Positions 43,777-44,382 of a DNA stretch of 44,382 nucleotides are shown piece after piece. Under the pieces are notes generated by a model. It was not told where the DNA came from. It did not search any database and saw only the letters and a program-made list of their open reading frames with translations. Location: the NCBI GenBank assembly GCA_947573485.1, contig CANPGB010000027.1, positions 1-44,382 of the forward strand, read 5' to 3'. Made by a program: the position numbers and the translations under genes. Numbering within the stretch: position 1 is the first letter of the stretch; every line of letters starts with the position of its first letter. Source of the DNA: an uncultured Porphyromonadaceae bacterium. Lineage in GTDB: Bacteria; Bacteroidota; Bacteroidia; Bacteroidales; Muribaculaceae.

Positions 43777-44382
43777 TTACTTCACTTCCTCGAAGTCGAC
43801 GTCGGTCACGTGGTCGTCGGGGTTGGCGCCGTTGCCGGGCTGCTGGTAGCCTGCACCGGGGTTGGCACCCTGCTGCTGAGCCTGCTGCTGGGCATTGAGG
43901 ATGTCCTGCTGCACGGCACCGAAGAGGGTTTCGATTTCCTTGATAGCGGCGTCGATGCCGGCGATGTCGGCGTTCTTGTGAGCCTCTTTGAGTTTGGCTA
44001 CGGCACCTTCGATAGCTGAGCGCTTGTCGGCAGGAATCTTGTCGCCAAATTCAGCGAGCTGTTTCTCGGTCTGGAAGGCTACGGCGTCGGCCTGGTTGAG
44101 TTTGTCGGCGCGCTCTTTCTCGCGTGCGTCGGCGTCGGCGTTTGCGGCGGCCTCGTCTTTCATACGCTTGATTTCGGCGTCGGTAAGACCGCTCGAAGCT
44201 TCGATGCGGATGCTCTGTTCCTTGCCGGTTGCTTTATCTTTTGCGGTAACGCTGAGGATACCGTTGGCGTCGATTTCGAATGTCACCTCAATCTGAGGAA
44301 TACCGCGGGGTGCGGGAGCGATGCCGTCGAGGTGGAATTTGCCGAGGAGCTTGTCGTCCTTAGCCATGGGGCGCTCGCCCTG
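43777..44382 (-). CDS. dnaK: Chaperone DnaK, C-terminal part (5' end outside window)
   Basis: The leftward frame is open at the window edge ([23 protein letters not shown] read as two parts) and gives the last 201 residues of Hsp70. The C-terminal end of the substrate-binding beta domain ([30 protein letters not shown] in two parts) is followed by the helical lid and a disordered Gln/Gly-rich tail ([18 protein letters not shown]) ending in DVDFEEVK, the normal conserved DnaK tail. It is a core housekeeping gene with the GC-rich codon use of the PUL, in contrast to the AT-rich genes beside it. Confidence 0.98.
   Translation of the reverse strand, partial: QGERPMAKDDKLLGKFHLDGIAPAPRGIPQIEVTFEIDANGILSVTAKDKATGKEQSIRIEASSGLTDAEIKRMKDEAAANADADAREKERADKLNQADAVAFQTEKQLAEFGDKIPADKRSAIEGAVAKLKEAHKNADIAGIDAAIKEIETLFGAVQQDILNAQQQAQQQGANPGAGYQQPGNGANPDDHVTDVDFEEVK

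Overview
The window reads as chromosomal DNA of a gut Bacteroidales bacterium, most likely Muribaculaceae- or Bacteroides-like. The evidence is a SusC/SusD pair, a hybrid two-component regulator, extracytoplasmic glycosidases with signal peptides or lipoboxes, and promoter boxes of the Bacteroidetes type (TTTG, about 19-20 nt, TAnnTTTG). Species cannot be fixed from the sequence alone.

Region 1 (about 1-32740) is one large polysaccharide utilization locus with three transcription units. Leftward, from a shared control region at 17686-17948, runs a very tight gene string of about 17 kb: HTCS sensor-regulator, tandem GH43, GH97, a GH43-GH35 fusion, a BNR_4 beta-propeller protein (candidate uronate lyase or rhamnosidase), a KduD-like dehydrogenase, a DUF4861 lipoprotein, an orphan GatC-type EIIC permease, KduI with a signal peptide, and KdgK (cut by the window edge). 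Rightward run GH105-GH154(DUF2264), GH51 and tandem GH43. A third unit holds SusC, SusD, a surface-protein candidate and a GH16 endo-enzyme. The enzyme set fits type II arabinogalactan (arabinogalactan-protein side chains): GH16 would cut the beta-galactan backbone, GH43/GH35 trim galactose, GH51/GH43 remove arabinofuranose, GH97 removes an alpha-linked cap, and the BNR_4, GH105 and GH154 proteins handle glucuronate ends. The unsaturated uronate product would then pass through KduI, KduD and KdgK. Substrate assignment is inference from families.

Two pairs of direct repeats with an exact 21-bp period lie in the control regions (17761-17795 and 24237-24275). They are the best candidates for binding sites of the HTCS AraC domain.

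Region 2 (32781-36221) is a leftward three-gene unit (GtrA-like flippase, FAD-dependent oxidoreductase, multi-pass membrane glycosyltransferase-like protein) for a lipid-linked sugar process.

Region 3 (36232-43749) is visibly more AT-rich and looks like an accessory/defence island. A two-gene cassette (EVE-like plus PD-(D/E)XK nuclease, and a Fic protein) is flanked by a near-identical 100-bp direct repeat. It is followed by a DUF1848 protein with a C-terminal CX3CX2C motif, a truncated remnant resembling the start of an AAA/DUF4143 ATPase, a three-gene unit with DUF4417 and a toxin-like small protein, a predicted structured small RNA with its own promoter and terminator, and an XRE-ImmA/IrrE fusion protein. 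The window ends inside dnaK (core genome).
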